DNA from: Mesorhizobium loti
Lineage (GTDB): Bacteria; Pseudomonadota; Alphaproteobacteria; Rhizobiales; Rhizobiaceae
NCBI GenBank assembly: GCA_002356515.1
Contig: AP017605.1
Coordinates: forward strand, 7,363,020-7,427,019
Direction: 5' to 3'
DNA length: 64,000 nucleotides
Below, piece by piece: positions 45,710-55,565 of the stretch; the stretch's first letter is position 1; the number at the start of each line of letters is the position of its first letter. The notes below the pieces were generated by a model. That model saw nothing but the letters and a program-made list of their open reading frames with translations, had not been told where the DNA came from and ran no database searches. The position numbers and the translations under genes were made by a program.

Positions 45710-46657
45710 ATGGCCGTCGCATTCACCTTTCCGGGACAAGGCAGCCAGGCTGTCGGCATGGGCAAGGATCTCGCCGACGCCTTTCCCGAGGCGCGCAGGG
45801 TCTTCCAGGAAGTCGACGACGCGCTCGGCGAAAACCTGTCGAAGTTGATCTGGGAAGGTCCGGAAGAAACCTTGACGCTGACGGCCAACGCGCAGCCGGC
45901 GCTGATGGCGGTGTCGCTGGCGGCGGTCAGGGCGCTGGAAGCGCGCGGTTTTTCGCTGAAGGACAAGGTCGCCTATGTCGCCGGCCATTCGCTGGGCGAA
46001 TATTCAGCCCTAGCCGCCGCCGGGTTTGTCTCCGTTGCCGATGCCGCCCGGCTGCTGCGCATCCGCGGCAACGCCATGCAGGCGGCGGTGCCGGCCGGCG
46101 AGGGCGCCATGGCGGCGATCATCGGACTGGAGCAGGCGGATGTCGAAGCCGCTTGCACCGAGGCGACGCAAGGGGCTGGCAAGGTCTGCCAGATCGCCAA
46201 CGACAATGGCGGCGGCCAGCTGGTCATCTCCGGCGCCAAGGCCGCGGTCGAACTTGCGGCGAAACTGTGCACCGAAAAGGGCGCCAAGCGGGCGCTGATG
46301 CTGCAGGTCTCGGCGCCCTTCCATTCGGCGCTGATGGCGCCGGCGGCGAACGTCATGCGCGAGGCGCTCGCCGGTGTGGCGAAGCATGCGCCGGCGGTGC
46401 CCGTGCTATCCAACGTCACCGTGACCCCGACCAGCGACCCCGAAGAGATCGCGCGGCGCTTGGTCGAGCAGATAACCGGCCGCGTGCGCTGGCGTGAAAC
46501 TGTGGAATGGTTCGGCGCCAATGGCGTTGCAACGCTATACGAGATCGGCGCCGGCAAGGTGCTGTCGGGCCTGGCTCGGCGTATAAACCGCGACATCGCT
46601 ACCGCGTCGGTCGGCACATCGGCCGATGTCGAGGCGGCGCTGGCCGCACTTGCATAA
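45710..46657 (+). CDS. fabD: Malonyl CoA-acyl carrier protein transacylase
   Basis: 315 residues from ATG 45710. Seen: FTFPGQGSQAVGMGKDL, nucleophile motif GHSLGEYSALAAAG with Ser, and His in SAPFHSALMAPAA. Loads malonate on ACP for fatty-acid elongation. First of the fab genes; 60 bases before fabG. It diverges from the phosphoglycerol transferase. Confidence 0.97.
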   Translation: MAVAFTFPGQGSQAVGMGKDLADAFPEARRVFQEVDDALGENLSKLIWEGPEETLTLTANAQPALMAVSLAAVRALEARGFSLKDKVAYVAGHSLGEYSALAAAGFVSVADAARLLRIRGNAMQAAVPAGEGAMAAIIGLEQADVEAACTEATQGAGKVCQIANDNGGGQLVISGAKAAVELAAKLCTEKGAKRALMLQVSAPFHSALMAPAANVMREALAGVAKHAPAVPVLSNVTVTPTSDPEEIARRLVEQITGRVRWRETVEWFGANGVATLYEIGAGKVLSGLARRINRDIATASVGTSADVEAALAALA

Positions 46658-46717
46658 TCCACTGGCGATTTGACCCCACCCGTGTGAAGGGTGTTTCCCT
46701 CAGATCAGGAGACGAAA

Positions 46718-47455
46718 ATGTTCGAACTGACCGGCCGCAAGGCGCTCGTCACCGGCGCATCGGGAGGCATCGGCGAGGCGATTGCCCGCGTGCTGCATGC
46801 GCAAGGCGCCATCGTTGGGCTGCATGGCACCCGCATCGAGAAACTGGAGACTTTGGCAGGCGAACTCGGCGATCGGGTCAAACTGTTCCCGGCCAACCTG
46901 TCGAACCGCGATGAGGTCAAGGCGCTTGGCCAGAAGGCGGAGGCCGAGCTCGAAGGTGTCGATATCCTGGTCAACAATGCCGGCATCACCAAGGACGGGC
47001 TGTTCGTGCGCATGTCGGACGCCGACTGGGATACGGTGATGGAGGTCAACCTGACTGCTGTGTTCAGGCTGACCCGCGAACTCACCCATCCGATGATGCG
47101 CCGCCGCCATGGCCGCATCATCAATATCACCTCGGTGGTCGGCGTAACCGGCAATCCCGGCCAGACCAATTACTGCGCCTCCAAGGCCGGCATGATCGGC
47201 TTCTCCAAATCCCTGGCGCAGGAAATCGCCACCCGCAACATCACCGTCAACTGCGTCGCCCCGGGCTTCATCGAATCGGCGATGACCGACAAGCTCAACG
47301 ACAAGCAGAAAGAGGCGATCATGGCGGCGATTCCGACGCGCCGCATGGGCACGAGCGTTGAAGTGGCGTCCGCCGTTGCCTACCTCGCCTCCAACGAGGC
47401 CGCCTACGTCACTGGCCAGACCATCCATGTCAACGGCGGCATGGCCATGATTTGA
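46718..47455 (+). CDS. fabG: 3-oxoacyl-ACP reductase
   Basis: 245 residues from ATG 46718 with CAGGAGA upstream. SDR: TGASGGIGEAIA, NNAGITKDGL, catalytic SVVGVTGNPGQTNYCASKAGMIG (Ser, Tyr, Lys) and C-terminal VNGGMAMI. NADPH reduction of 3-ketoacyl-ACP. Between fabD and acpP as in most Gram-negatives. Confidence 0.97.
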   Translation: MFELTGRKALVTGASGGIGEAIARVLHAQGAIVGLHGTRIEKLETLAGELGDRVKLFPANLSNRDEVKALGQKAEAELEGVDILVNNAGITKDGLFVRMSDADWDTVMEVNLTAVFRLTRELTHPMMRRRHGRIINITSVVGVTGNPGQTNYCASKAGMIGFSKSLAQEIATRNITVNCVAPGFIESAMTDKLNDKQKEAIMAAIPTRRMGTSVEVASAVAYLASNEAAYVTGQTIHVNGGMAMI

Positions 47456-47491
47456 CGATACAGCGGGGCTGTGAAAAGAGACCATTTCGCC

Positions 47492-47520
47492 TTGGACCTC
47501 CGCCATTTTTCGTGTAATGC
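47492..47520 (+). promoter_or_regulatory. acpP: acpP promoter
   Basis: TTGGAC (47492-47497) and TAATGC (47515-47520) separated by 17 bases, a strong housekeeping promoter 134 bases before the acpP start. The leader has a 7-bp stem TTAGCGG/CCGCTAA (47597-47603, 47612-47618). An independent promoter would allow the high level of ACP that the cell needs. Confidence 0.65.
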
Positions 47521-47653
47521 GGCCCGCAACCCGGCGGTTCGGGCAAAAACCGGTCTGTAGCCGTTGCGTTTCCGGCAGGACCATCTTTCAGCTTGATTAG
47601 CGGCATTCTGCCCGCTAACGAAGACAGACAAACAAAAGACGAGGATGCCCCAA

Positions 47654-47890
47654 ATGAGTGACACCGCAGAGCGCGTCAAGAAGATCGTCATCGAGCACCT
47701 TGGCGTCGATGCCGACAAAGTGACGGAGCAGGCGAGCTTCATCGATGATCTGGGCGCCGACAGCCTCGACACGGTCGAACTCGTCATGGCGTTCGAAGAA
47801 GAATTCGGCGTCGAGATTCCCGACGACGCGGCCGAGACCATCCTGACCGTCGGCGACGCGGTCAAGTACATCGACAAGGCTTCGGCCTGA
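47654..47890 (+). CDS. acpP: Acyl carrier protein
   Basis: 78 residues from ATG 47654 with GAGG at 47641-47644; ATG 47645 is in frame but overlaps that region. Acidic four-helix protein with the phosphopantetheine site [12 protein letters not shown] (Ser). Carries acyl chains for FabD/G/F and for lipid and lipid A synthesis. Confidence 0.97.
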   Translation: MSDTAERVKKIVIEHLGVDADKVTEQASFIDDLGADSLDTVELVMAFEEEFGVEIPDDAAETILTVGDAVKYIDKASA

Positions 47891-47924
47891 CGCTTTCAGC
47901 AGTCATCACCGGGGAGGACCTGCG

Positions 47925-49187
47925 ATGAGGCGTGTCGTCGTCACGGGCCTTGGGTTGTTGTCGCCGTTCGGCATGGGCTTTGAGCACAGCTGGAAGGAAC
48001 TTCTGACCGGCCGCAGCGCCGCCAAACGCATCACCGAGTTCGAGGTGGAGGATCTTGCCTGCAAGATCGCCCACGTCGTCCCGCGTGGTGACGGCAGCAA
48101 TGCCACCTTCAATCCCGAGGCCGTGCTCGAGCCGAAGGAATTGCGCAAGATCGGCGACTTCATCCTGTACGGGATTGCCGCCGCCGACGAGGCGCTGAAG
48201 GATTCCGGCTGGGAGCCCAAGACCCACGAAGAGCAATGCGCCACCGGCGTGCTCATCGGTTCGGGTATTGGCGGCATCGAGGGCATCGCCGAGAACGCGA
48301 TGATCCTCAAGGAGCGCGGTCCGCGCCGCATCAGCCCCTTCTTCATTCCGGGCCAGATCATCAATCTCGTCTCCGGCCAGGTTTCGATCCGGCACGGGCT
48401 GAAAGGCCCGAACCATGCCGTCGTCACGGCCTGTTCGACCGGCGCGCACGCCATTGGCGATGCGGCCCGGCTGATCATGTGGGGCGATGCCGACGTCATG
48501 GTCGCCGGTGGCGCCGAAGCGCCGGTGACTCGGCTGTCGATCGCTGGCTTTGCCGCTTGCCGGGCTCTGTCGACCGACCGCAATGACGCGCCGCAGACGG
48601 CGTCGCGTCCCTATGACCGCGACCGCGACGGCTTCGTCATGGGCGAGGGCGCCGGTGTTGTGGTGCTGGAAGAACTCGAGCACGCCAAGGCGCGCGGCGC
48701 CAAGATTTATGCCGAGGTAACCGGCTACGGCCTCACCGGTGATGCCTATCACATCACCGCACCCGCGGAGGATGGCGACGGGGCTTTCCGTTGCATGACC
48801 GCGGCGTTGAACCGGGCCAAGCTTACGCCCGCGGATATTGACTACATCAACGCGCACGGCACTTCGACCATGGCCGACACGATCGAGCTCGGCGCGGTCG
48901 AGCGGCTTGTCGGCAATGCCGCGTCGAAGATTTCGATGTCGTCGACCAAGTCGTCGATCGGCCATCTGCTGGGAGCGGCGGGTGCCGCCGAAGCGATCTT
49001 TTCGATCCTGGCCATCCGGGACAATGTCGCGCCGGCGACCATCAACCTCGACAACCCCGAGCGCGAAACCGCGATCGACCTGGTGCCGAACAAGCCTCGC
49101 TCCCGCCAGATCGACGTGGCGTTGTCCAATTCCTTTGGTTTTGGCGGCACCAACGCCTCGCTTGTGTTCCAGCGCTACAATGGCTGA
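47925..49187 (+). CDS. fabF: 3-oxoacyl-ACP synthase II
   Basis: 420 residues. KAS motifs complete: Cys in VVTACSTGAHAIGDA, His in NAHGTSTMADTIE, and KSSIGHLLGAAGAAE with Lys and second His; GFGGTNAS at the end. Elongates acyl-ACP with malonyl-ACP. Preceded by GGGGAGGACC. A small perfect hairpin CGTCCGG-CTG-CCGGACG (49189-49205) follows the stop, which lies inside the intergenic region before mltG. Confidence 0.97.
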   Translation: MRRVVVTGLGLLSPFGMGFEHSWKELLTGRSAAKRITEFEVEDLACKIAHVVPRGDGSNATFNPEAVLEPKELRKIGDFILYGIAAADEALKDSGWEPKTHEEQCATGVLIGSGIGGIEGIAENAMILKERGPRRISPFFIPGQIINLVSGQVSIRHGLKGPNHAVVTACSTGAHAIGDAARLIMWGDADVMVAGGAEAPVTRLSIAGFAACRALSTDRNDAPQTASRPYDRDRDGFVMGEGAGVVVLEELEHAKARGAKIYAEVTGYGLTGDAYHITAPAEDGDGAFRCMTAALNRAKLTPADIDYINAHGTSTMADTIELGAVERLVGNAASKISMSSTKSSIGHLLGAAGAAEAIFSILAIRDNVAPATINLDNPERETAIDLVPNKPRSRQIDVALSNSFGFGGTNASLVFQRYNG

Positions 49188-49289
49188 TCGTCCGGCTGCC
49201 GGACGAAGCTTCGGCGTGCCGTCAATTTTGCCATATTCGCCCCTACTCTGCCGCAGGGGATTCGTTGGGCGATCAAACGGTAGGGCAAG

Positions 49290-50555
49290 ATGAACACAAA
49301 TCCGTCGGGCAACGGAGAATTCGGGCAAAGGCCGGCGAACACCGGGCCGATCGTGCCGAAGACAGCCAGCGAGGCCTTGCGGCCGGAAGCCGGAACGCCG
49401 CCGCCGAAGCGCTCGCGCGCTTCGCGCAGCCAGGTCGTCGTGTTCATGAACTTCGTCATCTCCTTGGTGATGCTGATGGTTCTGGCGGCGGGCGCGGCGC
49501 TTTACTTCGGCAAGCAGGAATTCACAGAAGCTGGTCCCTCGGCCAATGGCGACACCTTCCTGGTCAAGCCGAACACCGGCGTCGCGGACATCGCCGACCA
49601 GCTTGAGCGCCGCGGACTGATCAGCGACGCCCGCGTCTTCCGCCTTGGCGTGCGTGCCTTCGGCAACGATTCGGCGCTCAAGGCCGGCGAATATGAGATC
49701 AAGCCCCGGGCATCCATGCGCGACATCATGGAGCTTCTGAAGAGCGGCAAGTCGGTGATGTATTCGCTGACCATTCCGGAAGGGCTGACGGTTGACCAGG
49801 CCCTGCAGCGTATCGCCGACGAACCCGCCTTGAGCGGCGACATGCCGGCGAAAACGCCCCCCGAGGGCAGCCTTGCCACCGACACGCTGCGCTTCACGCG
49901 CGGCGCGACGCGCCAGCAGATGATCGACAAGCTGGTGGCAGATCAGAAGAAGCTGGTCGACGAGGTATGGCAGCGGCGCGCGCCGGACCTGCCGCTCGCC
50001 AATATCGAGGACTTCGTCACCTTGGCTTCCATTGTCGAGAAGGAAACCGGCAGGGGTGATGAGCGTTCGCGCGTCGCCGCCGTCTTCCTCAACCGGTTGG
50101 CCAAGGGCATGCGCCTGCAATCCGATCCGACCATCATCTATGGTCTGTTCGGCGGCAAGGGAAAGCCCGCCGACCGCCCGATCTACCAGTCGGATATCCA
50201 GAAGCAGACGCCCTACAACACCTATGTGATCAATGGTCTGCCGCCGACGCCTATCGCCAATCCGGGCCGTGCCGCGCTCGAGGCCGTGGCCAATCCGTCG
50301 AAGACCGACGATCTTTATTTCGTCGCCGACGGCACCGGCGGGCATGTTTTTGCCGCGACGCTCGACGAGCACAATGAGAACGTCGCCCGTTATCGTGCGC
50401 TGCAGAAGAAGCAGGCCGATGACGCGGCCAAGGCTGCTGCCGCTGGTACCAATGGCGCTGCCGACAAGCCTGCTGGCGACAAGCCTGCCGATGGCAGCGA
50501 CGGCACCGGTGGCGACACTGGCGATGCCGGCGGCGATGCGGGCGATGCCCAGTAA
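49290..50555 (+). CDS. mltG: Endolytic murein transglycosylase MltG
   Basis: 421 residues. A cytoplasmic proline/charged N-terminus, one membrane helix (about 52-72), then the YceG domain with LysM-like start, catalytic Glu in ASIVEKETGRGDERSRVAAVFLNRL, and MRLQSDPTIIYG. The C-terminal 40 residues are low-complexity (ADKPAGDKPADG... GDAGGDAGD). It cuts nascent glycan strands and limits chain length. After fabF, the standard order. Confidence 0.95.
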   Translation: MNTNPSGNGEFGQRPANTGPIVPKTASEALRPEAGTPPPKRSRASRSQVVVFMNFVISLVMLMVLAAGAALYFGKQEFTEAGPSANGDTFLVKPNTGVADIADQLERRGLISDARVFRLGVRAFGNDSALKAGEYEIKPRASMRDIMELLKSGKSVMYSLTIPEGLTVDQALQRIADEPALSGDMPAKTPPEGSLATDTLRFTRGATRQQMIDKLVADQKKLVDEVWQRRAPDLPLANIEDFVTLASIVEKETGRGDERSRVAAVFLNRLAKGMRLQSDPTIIYGLFGGKGKPADRPIYQSDIQKQTPYNTYVINGLPPTPIANPGRAALEAVANPSKTDDLYFVADGTGGHVFAATLDEHNENVARYRALQKKQADDAAKAAAAGTNGAADKPAGDKPADGSDGTGGDTGDAGGDAGDAQ

Positions 50556-50712
50556 GATAAAAAAGGCGTTGCCCGGAACGCGGCAGCCTGACATTTGAAA
50601 GAAACGCCACGCGTCCGATTTCGACGCACCCACGGCGTGGTCATTTTTAAGCGGCACTTGCCCCTGTCCGGAAAGCTGGTTTGGGGTGATGCGCCAGGGG
50701 TGTGCAGGCGAC

Positions 50713-51603
50713 ATGAATTTGCAGAGCATGACCGGATTTGCGCGTGCCGTCGCCGAACATGACGGCACCTCGATCGCCTGGGAGGTCAAGTCCGTCAACG
50801 GCAAGAGCGTCGAGGTGCGGCTGCGGCTGCCGCAGGGTTTCGAACGGCTGGAGCCGGCGGTGAGGCAAACGCTGCAGAAGCGTTTCGCCCGAGGCAATTT
50901 CCAGGCGACGCTGACCATCGGCCGCGCCGCCGGTGCGCAGGCGCAACCCGTCGTCAACGAGGCGTTTCTGAAAGACCTTGCGGGTCTCGCCAAGCGGCTG
51001 CAGGAACAATTCGGCGTTGCTGCCGCGACGGCTGACGGGTTGCTGTCGCTGCGTGGCGTGCTCGACATTCCTGAAACCGTGGAAACCGAAGAGGCGCGCG
51101 CCGCGCTCGACACCGCCATCATGGCTGCGCTCGACGTGGCGCTGAAAGGGCTGGAGCAGGCAAGGCAAGGCGAGGGTGCGGCCCTGGCTTTGCTGCTGTC
51201 CGGCCATATCGACGCCATCGAGGCACTGACGCTGCGCGCGGAGGCGGATCCGTCACGCGAGACGGCGGCGATCCGTGAACGCATCGCCGAGCAGGTCAGG
51301 CTGCTGATGGACGCTTCCGCCAATCTGGATGCGAGCCGGCTGCACATGGAGGCGGCGTTCCTCGCCACCAAGGCTGATATTCGCGAAGAGATCGACCGGC
51401 TGAAAACGCATGTCGCATCTGGCCGGACCCTGCTTGGGGGCGGCGGCCCCATCGGCCGCAAGCTCGATTTTCTGGCACAGGAATTTAACCGCGAATCGAA
51501 TACGTTGTGCTCGAAGTCGAACGCCGCAGCCGTCACAGCGATCGGGCTGGAGCTGAAGGCCGTGGTCGACCAGTTTCGTGAACAGGTCCAGAATCTGGAG
51601 TAG
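50713..51603 (+). CDS. YicC family endoribonuclease-like protein
   Basis: 296 residues from ATG 50713 (MNLQSMTGFARA). The YicC N-terminal domain (SMTGFARAVAEHDGTSIAWEVKSVNGKSVEVRLRLP) and the C-terminal DUF1732 region ending in ESNTLCSKSNAAAVTAIGLELKAVVDQFREQVQN are complete. E. coli YicC degrades RyhB RNA, so the family is linked to RNA decay. It lies 3 bases before gmk. Confidence 0.93.
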   Translation: MNLQSMTGFARAVAEHDGTSIAWEVKSVNGKSVEVRLRLPQGFERLEPAVRQTLQKRFARGNFQATLTIGRAAGAQAQPVVNEAFLKDLAGLAKRLQEQFGVAAATADGLLSLRGVLDIPETVETEEARAALDTAIMAALDVALKGLEQARQGEGAALALLLSGHIDAIEALTLRAEADPSRETAAIRERIAEQVRLLMDASANLDASRLHMEAAFLATKADIREEIDRLKTHVASGRTLLGGGGPIGRKLDFLAQEFNRESNTLCSKSNAAAVTAIGLELKAVVDQFREQVQNLE

Positions 51604-51606
51604 CCG

Positions 51607-52281
51607 ATGGTTGCCAAGGAACCGATGGTTCCCAGGGATTTGGGTTCCCGCATCCGCCGCCGGGGGCTGATGCTTGTGCTGTCGTCGCCATCGGGCGCCG
51701 GCAAGTCGACGATCGCGCGCAACCTCCTGGAAAGCGATTCCAGCCTCGAACTGTCGGTCTCGGTCACCACAAGGCCGCGCCGCGGCTCGGAGATCGAGGG
51801 TGTTCACTACCATTTCCGCACCATGCGCGAGTTCGAGCGGCTGCGCGATTCCGATGCGCTGCTCGAGTGGGCGGAGGTGCATGGCAATTGCTATGCGACA
51901 CCGCGCGAGCCCGCCGAACTGGCGCTGGCGCAAGGCCGCGACATGCTTTTCGACATCGACTGGCAAGGCGCACAGCAGCTCAAGGAGAAGATGCGCGCCG
52001 ACATCGTTTCGATCTTCATCCTGCCGCCGTCGATGAAGGAATTGAAGGCGCGGCTGAAGCGTCGCGCCGAGGACCAGGAAGCGGTGATCGAGACGCGGCT
52101 GAAGAACGCCCGCAACGAGATCGAGCACTGGAAGGAATACGATTTCGTCATCGTCAATGACGATCTCGACCGCGCCTTCGCCGAAGTGCGCGGCATCGTC
52201 GTCGCCGAACGATTGCGGCGCGACCGCCGGCCCGGTCTGTTCGATTTCGTCTCCGGTTTGCTGGACGAGAAGACCGTCTAA
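51607..52281 (+). CDS. gmk: Guanylate kinase
   Basis: 224 residues from ATG 51607 (ATG 51625 would also work). P-loop [12 protein letters not shown], then [19 protein letters not shown] and the [23 protein letters not shown] region. Converts GMP to GDP. Next to yicC, the common pairing. It converges on the DUF1330 gene, 5 bases away. Confidence 0.96.
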   Translation: MVAKEPMVPRDLGSRIRRRGLMLVLSSPSGAGKSTIARNLLESDSSLELSVSVTTRPRRGSEIEGVHYHFRTMREFERLRDSDALLEWAEVHGNCYATPREPAELALAQGRDMLFDIDWQGAQQLKEKMRADIVSIFILPPSMKELKARLKRRAEDQEAVIETRLKNARNEIEHWKEYDFVIVNDDLDRAFAEVRGIVVAERLRRDRRPGLFDFVSGLLDEKTV

Positions 52282-52286
52282 CCGGC

Positions 52287-52580
52287 TCAGGGCGCCATGC
52301 CGTCGGCCAGGATCAGATGTCGGCTGAGCGCGGCGTCGCGCACATCCAGTGCTGCAGCATACTCGGCCGATGCGTACCAGCGCCGTGCCTGCTCAATATC
52401 AGGAAATTCGACGACGATCAGCGGTGTGGGATGCCACTCTCCCTCCAGCGTCTCCACTTGGCCGCCGCGTACGAGGTAGCGTCCACCATAGTGGGCGATG
52501 GAAGCCGCGGCACGCGAGCGGTACGTCTGGAATGCCTCTTGGTCGCGGATCGTGACATCGGAAATGATATAGGCAGGCAT
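52287..52580 (-). CDS. DUF1330 domain protein
   Basis: 97 residues, ferredoxin-like dimeric alpha-beta fold. Typical sequence: AYIISDVTIRDQEAFQTYRSRAAASIAHYGGRYLVRGG, EGEWHPTPLIVVEFPDIEQARRWYASAEYAA. Family function unknown. GGAGAAGCCAA precedes the ATG. It stands alone between gmk and rsmA. Confidence 0.92.
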   Translation of the reverse strand: MPAYIISDVTIRDQEAFQTYRSRAAASIAHYGGRYLVRGGQVETLEGEWHPTPLIVVEFPDIEQARRWYASAEYAAALDVRDAALSRHLILADGMAP

Positions 52581-52647
52581 TTGGCTTCTCCGGCAGTCTC
52601 ACCAGCCTATCTATGCCGCTAACGTCACGATTCCAGGGCTGCCTGTG

Positions 52648-53487
52648 CTAAGCCGCATTGGTCAGTCGCACAAATTCCTCGACGCTGAGCGTTTCGGCGC
52701 GCCGGGTCGGATCGATGCCCGCGCGTTCGAGCAGGGGCTCGCCGCCCAGGCTTTTCACACTCTGCCGCAGCATCTTCCGGCGTTGGCCGAAGGCGGCTTC
52801 GGTGACGCGTCCGAGTTTTTTCACATCAGCGGGCAGGGGCGTCGCACGTGGCTCCAGATGCACCACCGACGAGGTGACCTTGGGCGGGGGTGTGAAGGCC
52901 TGGGGTGGCACGTCGAAGGCGATCCTGGCCTGCGTGCGCCAGCCGGCCAACACGCCGAGCCGGCCATAGGCATCGCTGCCGGGTGCTGCGACGATGCGCT
53001 GGGCCACCTCACGCTGGAACATCAGCGTCATCGAGGCGTAGAAAGGCGGCCAGTCCGGGACCGTCAGCCACCGCACCAGCAACTCGGTGCCGATGTTGTA
53101 AGGCAGATTGGCCACGATCCGCACCTGACCGCCGTCTTGGGCAGCCGAGGAGGCGAGGGCGGCAAAGTCGGTCTTCAGCGCGTCGCCGGAAATCACCTCC
53201 AGCCGGCCGGGATAATGAGCGGAGACTTCGGCAAGGGCAGCCAGGCAGCGTTCGTCGCGTTCGATGGCGACGACCCGGCGGGCGCCGTTGGAAAGCAGCG
53301 CCCTTGTCAGGCCGCCGGGCCCTGGACCAACCTCGATCACCGCGGTGTTTGTCAGATCGCCTGCGCTGCGTGCGATCTTGCCGGTCAAATTGAGGTCGAG
53401 CAGAAAATTCTGGCCAAGCGCCTTTTTCGCCTGCAGCCCATGGCGCTCGATGACGTCGCGCAGCGGTGGCAACCCATCGATGCTCAT
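52648..53487 (-). CDS. rsmA: 16S rRNA dimethyladenosine methyltransferase
   Basis: 279 residues. KsgA motifs: [33 protein letters not shown] (SAM), and [14 protein letters not shown] (NLPY catalytic). Dimethylates A1518 and A1519 in helix 45. Downstream of pdxA with 25 bases between; last of the lptF-to-rsmA run. Confidence 0.97.
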   Translation of the reverse strand: MSIDGLPPLRDVIERHGLQAKKALGQNFLLDLNLTGKIARSAGDLTNTAVIEVGPGPGGLTRALLSNGARRVVAIERDERCLAALAEVSAHYPGRLEVISGDALKTDFAALASSAAQDGGQVRIVANLPYNIGTELLVRWLTVPDWPPFYASMTLMFQREVAQRIVAAPGSDAYGRLGVLAGWRTQARIAFDVPPQAFTPPPKVTSSVVHLEPRATPLPADVKKLGRVTEAAFGQRRKMLRQSVKSLGGEPLLERAGIDPTRRAETLSVEEFVRLTNAA

Positions 53488-53512
53488 GCGTTCGAACCCG
53501 AAACGGCAGCGC

Positions 53513-54529
53513 TCATGCGGCCACGGCCTTTGCGTCGGTGTCGGCGAGCTTTCTGGCGAGCTTCAGCGCCGCGATCAGACTGTCGGGCCGTGCAACGCCC
53601 TTGCCCGCGATATCGAAGGCGGTGCCATGGTCGGGCGAGGTGCGGATGAAGGGCAGGCCAAGCGTGACGTTGACCGCCTCGTCGAAAGCCAGCGTCTTGG
53701 CCGGGATCAATGCCTGGTCGTGATACATGCAAAGTGCTGCGTCATAGCCTGCCCGCGCCCGGGCATGGAACAGCGTGTCGGCCGGCAGCGGGCCGAAAGC
53801 ATCGATGCCTTCGGCACGCAGGATGTCGACTGCCGGGCGCACGATACGCTCATCCTCCAGGCCCATGGAACCGCCTTCGCCGGCATGCGGATTGAGGCCG
53901 GCAATGGCAAGCCTCGGCCTGGTGATGCCGAAGCGGTTGGCGAGGTCGGCCGCGGTGATGCGCGCGGTCGCGACGATCAGTTCGGTGGTCAGGGCCTTTG
54001 GCACCTCGGCCAGGGCGATGTGGATGGTGACGGGAACCGTGCGCAGGTCAGGGCCTGCCAGCATCATGACCGGCATTGCCTCGACACCACTATGCCGCGC
54101 CGCCAGATGCGCCAGATACTCGGTGTGGCCGGGAAAGCGGAACCCTGCGTCGTAGAGCGGCTTCTTGGCGATCGGGCAGGTGACCACGGCGGCGGCGTCG
54201 CCGGCAAGGCAGGCGGCGACAGCGCGGTCAATGGCCTCGACGGTGCCGGCCGCATTGGCCGGATCCGGCCGGCCGGGGCTGTCAATGAAATGGGCCGCCA
54301 GTGGAACGATGGGCAAGGTATGGGTGAAAACCTGCGCCGCTTGCACTGGCGTTGTCTCGACGATCGGCACCGACACGCCCAGCTGCCTCGCCCGCGAGGC
54401 GATCAGCGCCGGATCGGCCAAAAGATAGAAGGCGGGCACGCCGGCTGCCTCGCGCGCCAGGAAGGCGGCGATGGCGATTTCGGGGCCGATGCCGGAGGGA
54501 TCGCCGACGCTCAGCGCCAGCGCGGTCAT
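53513..54529 (-). CDS. pdxA: 4-hydroxythreonine-4-phosphate dehydrogenase
   Basis: 338 residues from ATG 54529; a GTG at 54541 is also in frame next to the surA stop. Seen: [23 protein letters not shown] with His, [16 protein letters not shown], and [44 protein letters not shown] with metal ligands. Part of vitamin B6 synthesis. Coupled with surA and rsmA as in E. coli. Confidence 0.96.
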   Translation of the reverse strand: MTALALSVGDPSGIGPEIAIAAFLAREAAGVPAFYLLADPALIASRARQLGVSVPIVETTPVQAAQVFTHTLPIVPLAAHFIDSPGRPDPANAAGTVEAIDRAVAACLAGDAAAVVTCPIAKKPLYDAGFRFPGHTEYLAHLAARHSGVEAMPVMMLAGPDLRTVPVTIHIALAEVPKALTTELIVATARITAADLANRFGITRPRLAIAGLNPHAGEGGSMGLEDERIVRPAVDILRAEGIDAFGPLPADTLFHARARAGYDAALCMYHDQALIPAKTLAFDEAVNVTLGLPFIRTSPDHGTAFDIAGKGVARPDSLIAALKLARKLADTDAKAVAA

Positions 54530-54542
54530 CGCGCTCTTCACG

Positions 54543-55475
54543 TCAGCGCTTGACGATACGGGCTTTCGCCTTCAGCTCGTCGACATATTTCTTGCTCAGA
54601 TCGTCGGCCGCCTTGTCGTTGGAGCCTTCGCTTTGGAACACCATCTGAGCCGTCTTGTCGTCTGACACTTCGCGCGATGAGCAGATGCCGATGAATTCGA
54701 CGCCGCGCTCGGTTTCGCGTGTGACCGTGGCGCCACCGACCTTGGTCGCCTTGATCTGCTCGGCCCAGTCCGGCGGCAATTGCGGCGCCAGCACCCGGCC
54801 CAGATCGCGAACGGTGACGTCGATGAGGCCCTTGGCGAATTCGCGCGTCGTGTTGCAGCCGTTGAAGCGGGCACGCATGGCATCGGCCTCGCGCTTGCGC
54901 TTGGCCAGCGTCGCGCTGCGTTCGGCGGCCGGTACGACGAAGATGACCTGCTGCAGCATGTACTCGGTGGCGCTTGGTTTGGCCCCGCCCTTATCGAGCA
55001 TGCGCCGGACCGCGTCCTGTTCGGTCACGCTGCCGCCTTCGCCGGAATGGTAACGCGCACTCAAGGCCTGGTTCCAAGCCATCTGGGCGCGGATGAACTC
55101 CTTGAAATGGTCCTTGCCGACGCCGGATTTCTCCATCACGCCATCAAGCTGGCTGAGCTGCATCTTGTTGTTGGTGGCAAAGCGCTGATAGGCCGCCTCG
55201 ACCTGGGCGTCGCTGATGCGGATGCCAAGCCGTTTGGCTTCGGCAAGGCGCAGCGTCTGGTCGATCATCTCCTGGGCGGCATCGCCCTTCTTGCGCTGCA
55301 GCTTCAAAAAGGCGGCGCGGTGCGCGATATCGCCTGACGTGACGGGTATGTCGTTGACGACGTATTTGATCTCGCTGGCAAAAGCCGGCGGCGTCATGAC
55401 GGTCATCGACACGGATGTCGCCGCCACAAGCAGCGCGAACCCTGCTGAAAAGAGGTATTTCCTCATCATTAGCAT
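54543..55475 (-). CDS. surA: SurA-type periplasmic chaperone / peptidylprolyl isomerase
   Basis: 310 residues. Signal peptide at the N-terminus ([27 protein letters not shown]), then a SurA N-domain ([25 protein letters not shown]) with the helical substrate-binding core. Only one partial parvulin-like region follows, and its active-site pattern is weak, so this is a short SurA without the two full PPIase domains of E. coli (428 residues). Helps fold outer-membrane proteins such as LptD, which is directly upstream. Confidence 0.88.
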   Translation of the reverse strand: MLMMRKYLFSAGFALLVAATSVSMTVMTPPAFASEIKYVVNDIPVTSGDIAHRAAFLKLQRKKGDAAQEMIDQTLRLAEAKRLGIRISDAQVEAAYQRFATNNKMQLSQLDGVMEKSGVGKDHFKEFIRAQMAWNQALSARYHSGEGGSVTEQDAVRRMLDKGGAKPSATEYMLQQVIFVVPAAERSATLAKRKREADAMRARFNGCNTTREFAKGLIDVTVRDLGRVLAPQLPPDWAEQIKATKVGGATVTRETERGVEFIGICSSREVSDDKTAQMVFQSEGSNDKAADDLSKKYVDELKAKARIVKR

Positions 55476-55565
55476 CCCAATTCTATCCCGGTTCCGCCCA
55501 ATTTCGTCCTCTCCCGGGTGCGCGAATCCGTGCCAGCCCTATGCGGCGAAACGATGTCTCGCCGG

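Noticed and set aside
50606..50650. Terminator after mltG
   Set aside because: A CCACG/CGTGG pair followed by T-run is suggestive, but the stem is short and interrupted.
47862..51770. 1302-residue minus-strand open frame
   Set aside because: Covers fabF, mltG and yicC on the other strand, all of which have full family motifs. Its Arg/Ser-rich translation is typical shadow.
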